From assembly GCA_922989275.2 (NCBI GenBank), contig OV277869.1:22826189-22890188 (forward strand): a stretch of 64,000 nt of DNA, in the 5' to 3' direction. How positions within the stretch are numbered: the first letter of the stretch is position 1; each line of letters opens with the position of its first letter. The translations under genes were made by a program, and so were the position numbers. Source of the stretch: Gari tellinella. Taxonomy: Eukaryota; Mollusca; Bivalvia; Cardiida; Psammobiidae. Positions 35,764-47,562 of the stretch are shown here, one piece after another. A model generated the notes under the pieces. The model was not told the origin of the DNA. It did no database searches and worked only from the letters and a program-made list of their open reading frames with translations.

Positions 35764-36024
35764 CCCTTTCGCTCTCAATGACGCCTTTACCCCATAGAAG
35801 CGCCTTTTAGAACATAAGATTCTTTCCTCCGCTGAAGAAAATAGTTTCAAATAAATCAGTCATGAATATATAGTATAGGGAATATTTTCTATATTCTATC
35901 ACATGGAAGCTTAAAGCAGGCTGAAAGTAAAGCAGAATGCGCCTTAAGGCGCATTCTGCTTTACTTCCAACCTGTTTTAAGTAGTCACCTATCTTCAATT
36001 CTAGAATAGGCTATCAGGTAATGG
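35764..36024. mobile_element. Hairpin MITE, TTAA-CCCATTACCCC family
   Basis: TTAA at 35760 and 36025. The left end is altered (ccctttcgctctcaatgacg). The central palindrome is gaatgcgccttaaggcgcatt. Followed at 36030-36240 by part of a CCCATTCAC-type element. Confidence 0.7.
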
Positions 36025-36254
36025 GTTAAAGCGCGTTTGCAAACAGTTTGGATCCTGATCAGACACCCTGCAACGGGGCGTCTGATCAGGACCCATACTC
36101 TTTGACACTCTTATCGATATTTATTAAGTCATACAACCTTAAATCTAACTTTGAAACGTGTCTTGCAGACAGCAATACTAAAACAAATGACAATAAAGCA
36201 GTGAAGGGATAAAACTCTCCCGAATAATTTGATCATGAAAGGGTTATCACATAC

Positions 36255-36455
36255 TGTCAAAACTCCATAATAGTAACTTGCTTTAGTTCAAACAAACACA
36301 TACCTCATAGTTAAAACATGGCTTTATCCATGCTTTAACTTTGAAATAAGGGTCGTTTGACATAACCACGATCAATTTATCAAAACCAAACATATGGAAT
36401 ACTGATAAGGTAGATTTAAGCGAGTTTGAAGTATCAAGTTTCGACTGTATTTCTG
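36255..36455. mobile_element. Diverged CAGTCGAAC-family MITE
   Basis: The recognisable core is tagttaaaacatggctttat and the right end is gtttcgactgta. The left end is weak. Confidence 0.5.
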
Positions 36456-36531
36456 TACAGAATCAGTTGTTAAGATCCTGCTATATTACTGTACAACAAT
36501 GTATGCACTTCATACAACTTACAGTCGAACC

Positions 36532-36714
36532 TTGATATCTGGAACTCGTTTAACTCAAACTATCCAATAGTTCAACATATGAACTGCATTTTTTCATGCT
36601 CTGTTAAGTCGAACATACCCATATTTCAAAGTTAAAACGTGGCTTAGCCACGTTTTAACTTTGAAATACGGGTATGTTCGACAAAACCGACTTCGAGATA
36701 TCAAAGTTCGACTG
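36532..36714. mobile_element. Hairpin MITE, CAGTCGAAC family
   Basis: TA-flanked, with ends CAGTCGAACCTTGATATCTG and cgagatatcaaagttcgactg, and the same gtggcttagccac centre as 31845-32037. Confidence 0.8.
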
Positions 36715-36959
36715 TATTTCTGTACAGAGTCAGTTGTTTTCGATACTGCTATAGTACTGTACAACTATGTATGCACTTCATACAACTTATATGGTACCAT
36801 CAGGCCCCACATTAGTTTACACATTCATCAGTGTATACATCATATGAGAAATACCAGAAAGGGGACATTTACTAGAAAAAATATGGTACTCTCTCTTTTA
36901 ACAAAAAAAATAAATACATACATGTATATAGTTTATATAGAGGATAACTGTAATTTTCA

Positions 36960-37320
36960 GTGTAAGATCGAAATTTAATTCATCCAGTGAACATCAGATA
37001 TTATATTCCACGAGTGGTGAAGCCACAAGTGAAAATATCACAGTCTGATGTTCATGAATGAATTAAATTTTGATCTTTCACTGAAAAATACAGTTATTCT
37101 ATTTATTTCATGCTTTTAAACCAGGTACTTTTTAAACTAAATAGTTTTTCAATTTTAAAGCCCAATGGGGAAACTCATCATAGAAGCAACAGTTGGTTAA
37201 ATCTTGTGGCTATAACCCCACTGCTTGAAACAGTGAGATTATCAAGTGATAATCTACTATTATATCCCAGTAAATCACTGGAAAGCATGAAATAAATGAT
37301 GTTTACATTTGATCATTCAT
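36960..37320. repeat. Inverted repeat around 'attcatccagtgaacatc'
   Basis: 36925-37010 (ataactgtaattttcagtg, aaatttaattcatccagtg) pairs with 37035-37105 (gatgttcatgaatgaattaa, cactgaaaaatacagttat). This is a foldback of about 80-bp arms without recognisable transposon ends. The rest to 37583 is AT-rich with no gene seen. Confidence 0.55.
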
Positions 37321-37587
37321 CATATTTGATATGGTATGTAATATACATGTAGAGATTTCAATAAATTGGGAGCATGGAAATACTATTGTAGAATTATAAA
37401 TATTTTCATTGATTTGTTATGTGTATAAACTACCTTATTCCTGATAAGTAAAACAAAAAAATATTTTTCTTTGGTAAAAAAATACACCATACAATGTAAA
37501 TTAAAAATAATATATGTTAGTAACAATCTTCACGCAATACATGTACATACTATACAATAACTTTTACTCCATAAATATGCCTTTTAA

Positions 37588-37796
37588 CCCATTACCCATA
37601 GCCAGTTTCTAGTTTTATAGATATGTGACCACTTAATATAAAGGTGCATTCTGCTTTACTTTCAGCCTGCTTTAAGCTATTATCTGCTAGAATATAGAAA
37701 ATATTTTTTATGATTTTTATTTATAAATCGGAACTGTTTTTTGAGTAGAGAAATTAATTATAAAGACGTAAAAAGGCGTGTTTATGGGGTAATGGG
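37588..37796. mobile_element. MITE, TTAA-CCCATTACCCC family, one arm shortened
   Basis: Left TTAA at 37584, right end tatggggtaatgggtta. The core palindrome is reduced to one side (gcattctgctttactttcag). Confidence 0.65.
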
Positions 37797-38544
37797 TTAG
37801 TGCCTCTCATTATTTCTATACTAACTAAAGTTATGGGAGGATAAATCATGGGTGGGATTTAAAAAGTTTTTATGGACTCAACGTACCAATGCACAAACAT
37901 ACAAGTCGGAACATACCTTTTTTCTAGATTCAACATCCCACTATTTAAATATATAGGAAAAAGGTCACATTATACTTTTTTTTGTATAATTTATTGATTT
38001 GTGATTATTCACAATATAATCTGATTGATTTAGGATATCTGTAGTTAAAAACGAGAGCATCCCATGAGGGTGCATAGGCTAGTCTGCAATTATGGTCAAT
38101 ATTAAACCCACTCTATCTAATCTCTTAATGACCTTGACCTTTGTTGGACATGACTCAAATTTTACTGAGCTTAAGATTCCAAATTAAGTCTCATCATATT
38201 TTGACTAGTGATTGTTTTTACAATATACTGCAAAATGACAAACCCTGCAGACCCTGATCAGAGTCTACACTGTTTGCATAAAACAAGTTTACTTTGGACA
38301 TGTACATTGTTGGTAAATAATGAGTATACTTGTTTCTACGAGTTTAAGCAGTCTGAATGTATAAATGCATTCCGCTTTACTTTCAACCTGCTTTAAGTGA
38401 TAACCTGTCTTCAAATCTGGAAACAGGCCATAGGGTAAAGGGTGGTAGAGTGACTACTCTAAGACATAGACAACATCCGCAACATAAAACACTAACAGCA
38501 CTACTGATATGACAAACAGTCAAACTATGAGAACTCAAACTCCA

Positions 38545-38795
38545 TTGACCCATTACCCCATAAATACGCCTTTTTATGCCTCTAATGTACCCCTCCACTG
38601 AAGAAAATAGTGCAACTTTATACAGTCATGAGTATGTTTCATAAGAAATATTTGTTATATCCTAGCAGATGACAGCTTAAAGCAGACTGAAAGTAAAGCA
38701 GAATGTGCCTTATGGGGCATTCTGCTTTACTTTCAACCTGCTTTAAGTGATCATCTATCTTTAAAACTAGAAACAGGCTATGGGCTAATGGGTAA
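38545..38795. mobile_element. Hairpin MITE, TTAA-CCCATTACCCC family
   Basis: Both ends are recognisable (cccattaccccataaatacg and aggctatgggctaatggg), though the flanking TTAA is lost. Central palindrome around 38705. A half copy precedes it at 38340-38440. Confidence 0.65.
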
Positions 38796-38939
38796 AGTTG
38801 AACCCGTATTTCTACAACTGAAATACTACAACTCTAGTTCCCTTAACCCATTACTCCATAAATATGGTTTTACTTTATTCTTCCCTTGAAGAAAAATAGT
38901 TAAATTGGATTGGGTAGGCTATGATTTTAAGTTGCTGTA

Positions 38940-39192
38940 ACAATATTTCAGTCATATGGCGACATCCAGCTAATAACGGGTGTAGTAAGACCCCTAGATT
39001 GAGTCCTTTATGCACTGTTTCAGGCACAAATCAGCAACTCCGTAGAACCATAGATCTTCTGCAAGCCAGCTTGAAGGCTTCCCAACATGAAAAAATTTAC
39101 TAGTGTTCAGGCTGGCTTTCAAACCTACAGAAGTGAGGAACTTAGTGAGTATCAGTCACATTGACTATAACCACTAGGCCATGGAGACCCCC
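38940..39192 (-). repeat. tRNA-headed SINE
   Basis: On minus it begins ggtctccatggcctagtggt, an A-box-bearing tRNA head (tggcctagtgg). It runs through a conserved body (tgttgggaagccttcaagct, tgcagaagatctatggttct) and ends near ggatgtcgccatatgactg. This body resembles a SINE common in bivalve sequences as I remember them. The 60-codon plus frame here is a shadow. Confidence 0.6.
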
Positions 39193-39214
39193 CTCTTTAT
39201 ACAGTCATGAATAT

Positions 39215-39376
39215 GCATCATAAGTAATATTTACTATATCCTAGCAGATGGTTGATTAAAGCAGGTTGAAAGTAAAGCAGAATGCTTCTTAAGGCACATT
39301 CTGCTTTACTTTCAATCTGTTTTAAGTGGTCACTTGTCCGCAAAACAAAACCCAGGCTATGAGGTTAAAGGGTTAA
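39215..39376. mobile_element. Partial MITE, TTAA-CCCATTACCCC family
   Basis: Core palindrome (ggttgaaagtaaagcagaat / attctgctttactttcaat) and the right end caggctatgaggttaaaggg + TTAA. The left half is truncated. Confidence 0.6.
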
Positions 39377-39432
39377 CCCATATAGAAGAACATACAAGTT
39401 TTTTAACATACCGTCTGAAATATGAGCAAGTT

Positions 39433-39560
39433 TAACCCATTACCCCATAGGTTGTTTTCAATTTTGAAGACAGGTGACCTCTTAAAGCAGGTTGAAAGTA
39501 AAGCAGAATGTGCCTTAAGGAGCATTCTGCTTTACTTTCAACCTGCTTTAAGCCATAGGT
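39433..39560. mobile_element. Partial MITE, TTAA-CCCATTACCCC family, opposite orientation
   Basis: Starts TTAA-cccattaccccatagg, then aagacaggtgacctcttaaa and the full core palindrome, and breaks off after aacctgctttaagcc. Confidence 0.6.
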
Positions 39561-39709
39561 GGTTCTCTCGAAAAAAAAAAATTGTACCCTTACTCTATTT
39601 ATATACAAGGTATACAACTCTAAAAATGGCATTGCCAGAAAATTGGAAAAAACATATTTAAACCTAACTAAAACAGGTTTTATTGTTCGTAAAATACACC
39701 ATATTCATA

Positions 39710-40820
39710 AACAAGGGCCACCATGGCCCTAAATCGCTCACCTGGAACACCATGTAAAACTTGACCTATAGTGACCTAGATTATGACCCACAATCAACCT
39801 CTAGAGTGTAAACAAGATTTTTCTATGAAGTGACCTAGTGACCTAATTTTTAACCAGACACAATACACATTTGATTTTGACCTAGATTTGATGTAGGCAA
39901 ACATTCTGACAATATTTCATTCAGATCTAATGAGATTTGTAGCCTCTAGAGTGGTAACGCACTACCCCTGTGTGAAAAGAGCGCTATAAAAATCTGGTAT
40001 AATAATAATAACAAGATTTTCCAATGATTTGACCTAGTGACCTAGTTTTTGACCTGACATGACTCATATTCGAATTTGACCTAGATATTAATTAGGCAAA
40101 CATTCTGACCAAATTGCATTACAATCAAATGAGATTTGTTGCCTCTAGAGTGTTCACAAGGTTTTTCTATGATTTGACCTAGTGACCTAGTTTTTGACCA
40201 GACATGACCCACATTCAAACTTGACCTAGATTTCATCATGACAAACATTGTCAACAAGTTTCATGAAGATCAGATGAAATTTGTAGCCACTAGAGTGTTC
40301 ACAAGGTTTTTCTATAATTTGACCTAGAGACCTAGTTTTTGACCGGACATGACCCACATTCAAACTTGACCTAGATTTTACCAAGACAAACATTGTTATG
40401 AAGTTTCATAAAGATCGGATGAAATTTGTAGCCGCTAGAGTGTTCACAAGGTTTTTCTATAATTTGACCTAGTGACCTAGTTTTTGACCGGACATGACCC
40501 ACATTCGAACTTGACCTAGATTTTATCAAGACAAACATTGTTATGAAGTTTCATAAAGATCAGATGAAATTTGTAGCCGCTAGAGTGTTCACAAGGGTTT
40601 TCTTTAATTTGACCTATTGACCTAGTTTTTGACCGGACATGACCCACATTCGAACTTGACCTAGATTTTATCAAGACTAACATTGTTATGAAGTTTCATG
40701 AAGATCAGATGAAATTTGTAGCCGCAAGAGTGTTCGCAACCAATTGTGAACGGACAGACAGACGACGGACATCCAGTGATCCTAAAAGCTCACCTTGGCA
40801 CTTCGTGCCAGGTGAGCTAA
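39710..40820. repeat. GCTCACC-ended modular repeat
   Basis: It starts acaagggccaccatggccct (hairpin) then cgctcacctgg, and ends gctcaccttggcacttcgtg followed by ccaggtgagctaaaa. The 5' block cacctgg is complementary to the 3' ccaggtg. The middle is about eight diverged units of about 110-140 bp built on tgacctagtgacctagtttt. A gacagacagacgacgg tract precedes the 3' hairpin. Confidence 0.7.
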
Positions 40821-41350
40821 AAAGGTACTAAGGTATAGGTCGTTCAACTTAGAAAGACGAAATTTCAAAAAAACCTTCCTCTTGCTCAAAGAAGCCATAT
40901 TATTTAAACAGCATACATCCTGATGCAGGACAAAAGTAATACAGGAAGCTCATTTGGGAGATTTCTGCATTAAATTTGCCATGTATTTCCTGTAAGATCT
41001 CAAGTCCTTCTAACAGGTTGATTGCTTAAAACAGGTTTTACAGTAAACGCAGAATTAAACAACAATAAAACATGTTATTATGACAATTCAAAGAAAAGCT
41101 CCATTTCGGTGTTTTTAAAGCACATGGCTCAACCCATTTCTTTATAGACATGCCTTTAATTTGTTCCTCCACTGAAGAAAAAGTTCCACTATATACAATG
41201 ATGTATGTATATGCACTATTACAAATATTTTCCATATCCTAGCAGCTGGCTAAAAGTAAAGCATAATGTTCCTTAAGACTTATTCTGTCTTACTTTCAAA
41301 CCACTTTAAGTGGTAATCAGTCTTCAAAACTAGAAACAGACTATGAAGTA

Positions 41351-41541
41351 CAGTCAAACTTCGATATCTCTAACTCGGTTAAATCGAACACTCGTATTTT
41401 AAAGTTAAAATGAAGCTTAGCCACAATTTAACATTGAAATAAGGGTATGTTCGACCTAACCGAGCATGAAATAATGCAGCTCATGTGTCGAACTATCGGA
41501 TAGTTTGAGTTAAGCGAGTTCAAGATATCAAAGTTCGACTG
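41351..41541. mobile_element. Hairpin MITE, CAGTCGAAC family
   Basis: TA-flanked; ends CAGTCAAACTTCGATATCTC and gatatcaaagttcgactg. It is preceded at 41150-41345 by a partial CCCATTACCCC-family copy. Confidence 0.75.
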
Positions 41542-41593
41542 TAAGTGGTTAAGCCTACGACAATCTGGTTCTAAGGATGAACTGTCTTTTTAA

Positions 41594-41802
41594 CTCTTTG
41601 CATGCTAGCGGTGGATACATGTGCCACAGTGATTACCTTTGCAAACAGTTTGGATCCTGACTCTGCATTACAATGTGTCTAATCAGGATCCATCATGTTA
41701 CAATCTCACCCTGTTTGGAAAAGAAATTTCGAATATTCTATTTAAAGAACAGTAGCAGACAACAATTGTTGCAGATGGAAAAAATACCCAGCATGCAAAG
41801 AG
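41594..41802. mobile_element. Hairpin MITE, TTAA-CTCTTTGCATGC family
   Basis: TTAA flanks at 41590 and 41803, with perfect ends ctctttgcatgct / agcatgcaaagag. The core carries gcaaacagtttggatcctga, shared with the CCCATTCAC family. Confidence 0.75.
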
Positions 41803-42312
41803 TTAATGTTTAAAGTAGGTGGAGAATTTCTGCATATTCACCAGCATGTTGGAAAATAGCTTATTATGTCGGACAATAGCTTATAGCTAGTGTTTCTATG
41901 TTGACAAAAACCCTGACTATAAAAGAAAATAAAAATTATCTTATCTTAATAACTATTTCACTAAAGTCAATGCTGTGCTGACTGAACAAGGACTGTGAGA
42001 AACATGGGAGATATTTTATCTTTGAAATTTACCCCTTTCCCCCTGAGTGATCAGTGCAAGAGACCTATACCCACATGGGATGCATATACAGCTGATCTTG
42101 TATTAACTCATTATCTTCCATTCTCATACAACGGACCCTTCCTACATGTCCGGAAGCCTCACAAAAACGCTTGATACAGCGCGTGCGGTTTGCTTACGTC
42201 ATCGCAAAAAGTGGTTCCGGTTAGGTATTAGATGCGGGCAGCTAATAGCTGAAAAAAAATGCTAAAAAAAACTTGGAATTTTAGTGAAACTTTGAAGAAA
42301 ATTAATTATTCA

Positions 42313-43342
42313 AACAAGAGCTGTCGGAGAACAGCAAAGCTCGCCTAATGAAACCTTTCTTAAATAGGTAACTATCGAAAGAAAAGTGTATCAGTAGATT
42401 CATATTCAAGCCACAGGAAACCTCCATTCAAAATATCAACTTCCTAATGCAAATATATCATGTAGTATTAGTGCATCCCAACACTTACTCCATAACTAAC
42501 TTTGAAATTTCAGTCCAAAAACTCTTAAGTCCTGAACAGGTGAAATTTTGACTAAATTTAAACTTTTTTTTAAATTTTAACTACGCAACATCAATGTTCA
42601 ACCCACAGGGCACCTCCAATCCAAATATCAGCTTCTTAATACAAATATTTCATGTAGTATTAGTGCATCACAACACTTACCCCAAAACTTTAACCATGAG
42701 AAATCAGCCGAAAAACCTAAGTCCACAAAAGGTGTAATTTTGACTAAATTTAAACTTTTTTTCAAATTTAAACTACGCAACATCAATGTTCAACCCACAG
42801 GGCACCTCCATTCCAAATATCAGCTTCCTATTATAAATATTTCATGTAGTATTAGTGCATCACAACACTAACCCCAAAACTTTAACCATGAGAAATCAGC
42901 CGAAAAACCTAAGTCCACAAAAGGTGTAATTTTGACTAAATTTAAACTTTTTTTCAAATTTAAACTACGCAGCATCAATGTTCAACCCACAGGGCACCTC
43001 ATATCCAAATATCAGCTTCCTATTATAAATATTTCATGTAGTATTAGTGCATTACAACACTTACCCCAAAACTTTAACCATGATAAATCAGCCAAAAAAC
43101 CTAAGTCCACAAAAGGTGTAATTTTGACTAAATTTAAACTTTTTTTAAAATTTTAACTACATAACATCAATGTTCAACCCACTGGGCACCTCCAATCCAA
43201 ATATCAGCTTCCTAATGCAAATATTTTATGATGTATTAGTGCATTACAACACTTACCCCAAAACTTTAACCATGAAAAACCAACGCCGACGCCGGGGTGA
43301 TTCCATAAGCCCCCCCCCCATTCTCCGAATAGGCGAGCTAAA
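42313..43342. repeat. GCTCACC-like modular repeat, variant ends
   Basis: It starts aacaagagctgtcggagaac then agctcgcctaatg, and ends ccgaataggcgagctaaaa. The ends are complementary (ctcgcct / aggcgag) but differ from the cacc/ggtg of other copies. The core is four to five units of about 190 bp (gttcaacccacagggcacct). The frames at 42932 and 43170 are repeat products. Confidence 0.7.
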
Positions 43343-44034
43343 AATGAATACCAAAATTGACCACGTACCTTATTTTTTTAATGTCCCTTTGTAAAATGAT
43401 TCCGAATAACACATTTTCCAATATAACTCTAAATGTTTATTACGTGTAGCGAGTGTCTGGAAATTAAACTTTCATATGCAGTATAAATTTGACTCGGTTG
43501 TGTACAAGCGCCTTTGCTACCTGGATGAGGACGTCAAACTTCCGGCCTAGTAAGAATTCGTGGCGCTGCATTTACAGCCGAAAGTTAGTTTGAATAACTG
43601 GTATTTGTTTAAACAATGAAGTTGTTTGATTACTTTAAATGTTATTTTCAGTTAGAAAACTATTTTTTCTCCATATTCGTTCAATGTATCTCCCAGTTTC
43701 CATTTAAATTGATTACCTTTTTAATCCTTTTTCGCTAAGGGTTCCGGAGAACCGAGTGAAGAGGATACTCCACAGATATGCCTTTTAATGCCTTTAATTT
43801 ATTCCTCCACTTAAAGTCCCATTGTGTTTTCAGACCTTTTCTTAATGTCTGAAATACAACAACGGTTAATAATAATGTTTGAACATTCTTATGGGCCAAA
43901 CTGATCTATGAAATGATGAAGACGGACCTAAATCACCAAAAAGGCCGATTTAAAATCATAACAAACCGAAAATAGAATGTCTTTCATAAACATTACCACA
44001 CGGCTTAGTATCACGTGATACAGCCAAATTCAAT
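43343..44034. other. Spacer, nothing recognised
   Basis: No exon or complete element seen. 43775-43815 holds a scrap of the CCCATTACCCC family ('tgccttttaatgcctttaat'). Confidence 0.4.
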
Positions 44035-45118
44035 TTCACTGGGGGCAACTGTATCTACCTCCGCCCGTCCATCCATCAGTCAGTTAGACTATCACACTTT
44101 TTTGTCCGCTCTCTAACTCAACTATTTTTTATCCGATCTTCCACAAACTTGCTGAAAATGTTCATTGATATAAAATCAAGGTTTAGTTTGATTACTACTA
44201 AACTCGCATAAGGACTTCTTGAGTTATTGCCTGTTTATTAATAAAAATGACTGTTTCAGTCATTTTTGCACTCTAAAACAAACAGTTTTTATCGGATATT
44301 CACCAAACATGCTGAAAATATTTATTCATATAAAATTTAGGTATAGTTTGATTATTACTAAAATCGCATGTGGCATATCTGAGTTTTTCCCCTTTATGTA
44401 TTAATAAATGACTGTTTTCAGCAAGTTTTGCTCTCTAACACAAATACGTTTTATTGGATCTTCGCCAAACTTGCTGAAAATGTTTATTGATATAAAATCA
44501 AGGTTAAGTTTAATTACTACTAAAATCGCATAAGGTATATCTGAGTTATTGCCTTTTTATTAATAAAAAATGACTGTTTCAGTCATTTTTGCACCCTAAC
44601 ACATACAGTTTTTATCGGATATTCACAAAACTTGCTGAAAATATTTAATTATATAAGATTTAGGTCTAGTTTGATTATTACAAAAATCGCATGTGGCATG
44701 TCTGAGTTTTGGCCCTTTAAGTATTAAAAATGAATGTTTCAGCATTTTTTGCTTTCTAACACATACAGTTTATATCAGATATTCACCAAACTTGTTGAAA
44801 ATGTTTATTAATATAAAATCTAGGTCAGTCATCTTAACTACCAAAATCACACAAGGCATGTTGGAGTTATTGCCCTTGAATGACTAAAAATTTCATTTTT
44901 TAATTATTCAAGGGCAATAACTCAGACATGCCTCATGCGATTTTGCTAGTTATTGAAAATGACCTAGATTCTATACTAATAAACATTTGTAGCAAGTTTG
45001 GTGAAGATCCCAAAAGAAGTGTTTGAGTTAGAGAGCGGACAAGGCTGAAACAGTCATTTTCAGCAAGCTCAAGGTATATATTCTCCGTAAAAAAAATTAA
45101 TCGCCTACCCCCAGTGAA
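44035..45118. mobile_element. Inverted-repeat element with 161-bp internal tandem units
   Basis: The ends are ttcactgggggcaac and gcctacccccagtgaa. Five units of about 161 bp (around ttttatcggatattcacc) occupy 44090-44890. The last 180 bp carry the unit in opposite orientation (agcaagtttggtgaagatcc), making a foldback. The terminal CACTGGGGG/CCCCCAGTG pair defines it; the target duplication is unclear. Confidence 0.6.
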
Positions 45119-45158
45119 TAATAATACACACGTTTTGACTGAACCTCATAGTGTTTAA

Positions 45159-45362
45159 CCCTGTGCCTACTGTTCGTAATTTTAAGGCGTTTACAAACTG
45201 TTTGAATCTAGAAAGACGCCGCGTAATGCGGCGTCTTATCTGGATCCAAACTGTTTGACACTCGTCTTAAGGTTTGTTTAATTAAAACAATGCATAAATC
45301 TAAACTGAACAAAATTTGCAGACGACAATGTCAAAGCAGACGTCTGTGAAGCAGAATAAGGG
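45159..45362. mobile_element. Hairpin MITE, TTAA-CCC family
   Basis: TTAA at 45155 and 45363. Ends ccctgtgcctact and agcagaataaggg. The core palindrome is aagacgccgcgtaatgcggc. Same length (204 bp) as 35281-35484. Confidence 0.75.
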
Positions 45363-45774
45363 TTAACCAGATGCTCCAGTACACATGTTTAAGCGGGAGT
45401 AATCTGAACTTATCTAACATTTTCTCACTCATTTCAGCACCGAATGCTATGGTGTTACTACTGATTAAACCGTCTCTTCGAGACATTTTTAAATGAGTAT
45501 GACACCATTGGGTTTAAAAGCAGAAATAAAGAATTTTAGTTTTCGAAATACTTCCGTTATCTGGAGCCCTGTATTTACAGAGTTGTCCTTCTTTTCATTC
45601 ACAAGGAAGGCTTTTTAATTTGTGCTGCACCAAAATATTATAAATAAAATTTAAAAAGCGAATTTCTTAGATAAAGCCGGTTTTTGTGAAAGAATCACGT
45701 CCCACGTAGTTCAAATGGGACCCCAAACAACCGTTTTATGCAGGTTTCTCAAAAACACAATGCGGCTTTAAGAA

Positions 45775-45955
45775 TTTAGTTTCCCATTATAGTAATGAAT
45801 ATGTAACATAAGAAGTATTTTCTATATCCTAGCAGATGGTAGCTTAAATCAGGCTGAAAGTAAAACAGAATTCGCCTTAATGCGCATTCTGGTTTACTTC
45901 CACCCTGTTTTAAGTGGCCACCTGTCTTAACTAGAAACAGGCTATGGGGTATAGC
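45775..45955. mobile_element. Partial MITE, TTAA-CCCATTACCCC family
   Basis: Core (ctgaaagtaaaacagaattc / gcattctggtttacttccac) and the right part aaacaggctatggggt are clear. Both termini are missing. Confidence 0.6.
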
Positions 45956-46182
45956 AACCACTCACAAGAACGCCCCTGGGTTACTTTAAATGTAAGTTTG
46001 TTGCTTAATGTAAAGGTAACAATCTGGGAACTTTCTGATCTGGGTCTACACTATTTGTCATTTTTGCAATATATTGTATACCCTAAATAGTCAAGTGTCA
46101 ATTTAAAAATTCAAAGGTTGATGAGCTAAATCATCCTAATGCACTTTTGTCTTGAGGAATAGGGCAAAAGGTATATTAATAT

Positions 46183-47550
46183 TAGGGATGTCAACGAATA
46201 CCAAAATCACTATTCGGATATCCGTATGAGGTATCCGGATATATCCGGATATTCGCATTGAGTCGAACCCACGGCAATTTGTTAAGAATGCAACACTGTT
46301 GATTGTTCTAAAGCATCAACTATTTTGTTTCCACTTATAAGTGCGGTGGAAAAATCGTATCCGGCAGACAATGTTTATTTGGGTTTTTTATTGTGACGAA
46401 GTTTTTTTTCTCCATTGAATTGCCGTTATCTATTTAACAGCGTAGCTTTCATAACGCTTTAATAAGCGGGCCTGTAAATTAATTATAGACAGAATAGATT
46501 TCAAGATTCTCCCCGTGTTCAATAGACTTAACATACTTGCAACAACTATTGAAACATTTATTTACTTGCAATCGTTAATGGATCGTCCATTGTTTCTGTG
46601 TGTACTTTATTACTTTTACTACGTCGCATTATTCAAAGAAGAAGTTTTGAACAACGTTATCAAAATATATAAATAGTCTACTAACTCGTCTTTATTTAAA
46701 ATTCATGTAGATCTAGTGTTTAAATATTAGTAACACGTTTTGGAATATCAATCAGTACGATATAATCGGGCAGGTTTCCAAATATTTCAAACACAACAAA
46801 AGTTTTAACTGTGCAAATCGAGCGCCGATATCTTGGTATTCTCAGAAGGCTACACGCAATGAGTGCATGTCAATCAAAATAAACCCCGCCTTCATTTGTT
46901 CAGACGCTTGAAAAGCAGACAGAAGGTTCTACAAAAGAATATCCCAATGGTATAACCTAATTACGCAGTTTTCTAGACTGCACATAAAAATGTACACGCA
47001 TTTACTATAAACATATTACTGATTTATTTACTTCTTTCTGTTTTGAAAATGTCTAATTAACCTTTAAGTTAGTGAAATATAATTCTTGATGTTCTTATTA
47101 AAGAGGTGTTATGTAAACTTTGATACTTGTCCGAAACAATGCAGCCCATGCTACCCTGTTGATCCAGGCAAACTGTGACAGCCGTAATCAAAACAAAGAC
47201 CTTTAATCGGCGACAAAAGACACCACAGCAATTACACGCATGTTGTTTTAACTGGTGTCATAGGCACTCCACCCACGCATTTATCGCTGTGTTACGAAAT
47301 TTGATGGGGACCATGGGTATTAACGGTAATTATGTAACAGTTTGACCGCTACCTGTATCTTCATGCAGATGATGAAATAATCATTTAGGTTCTGCGCTAG
47401 TATTGAAATTTTAGTGACTTTGGTATATTTATTTAAGTCAAATAATGCGAAATACCAAACTCACAAGTTCGTTTAGAGATATTCGGATACTAAATTAATA
47501 TCCGGATATTCGGTGCTATACGGATATCCGGATATTCGTTGACATCCCTA
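46183..47550. mobile_element. hAT-family DNA transposon, non-autonomous, intact ends
   Basis: The TIR TAGGGATGTCAACGAATA at 46183 is matched by tattcgttgacatcccta ending at 47550. A perfect 8-bp target duplication ATTAATAT lies at 46175-46182 and 47551-47558. Subterminal copies of atatccggatattcg lie at both ends, a usual arrangement of transposase-binding motifs. 8-bp duplications are diagnostic for hAT. No transposase frame of useful length is present, so it depends on a relative. Confidence 0.88.
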
Positions 47551-47562
47551 ATTAATATGCTT

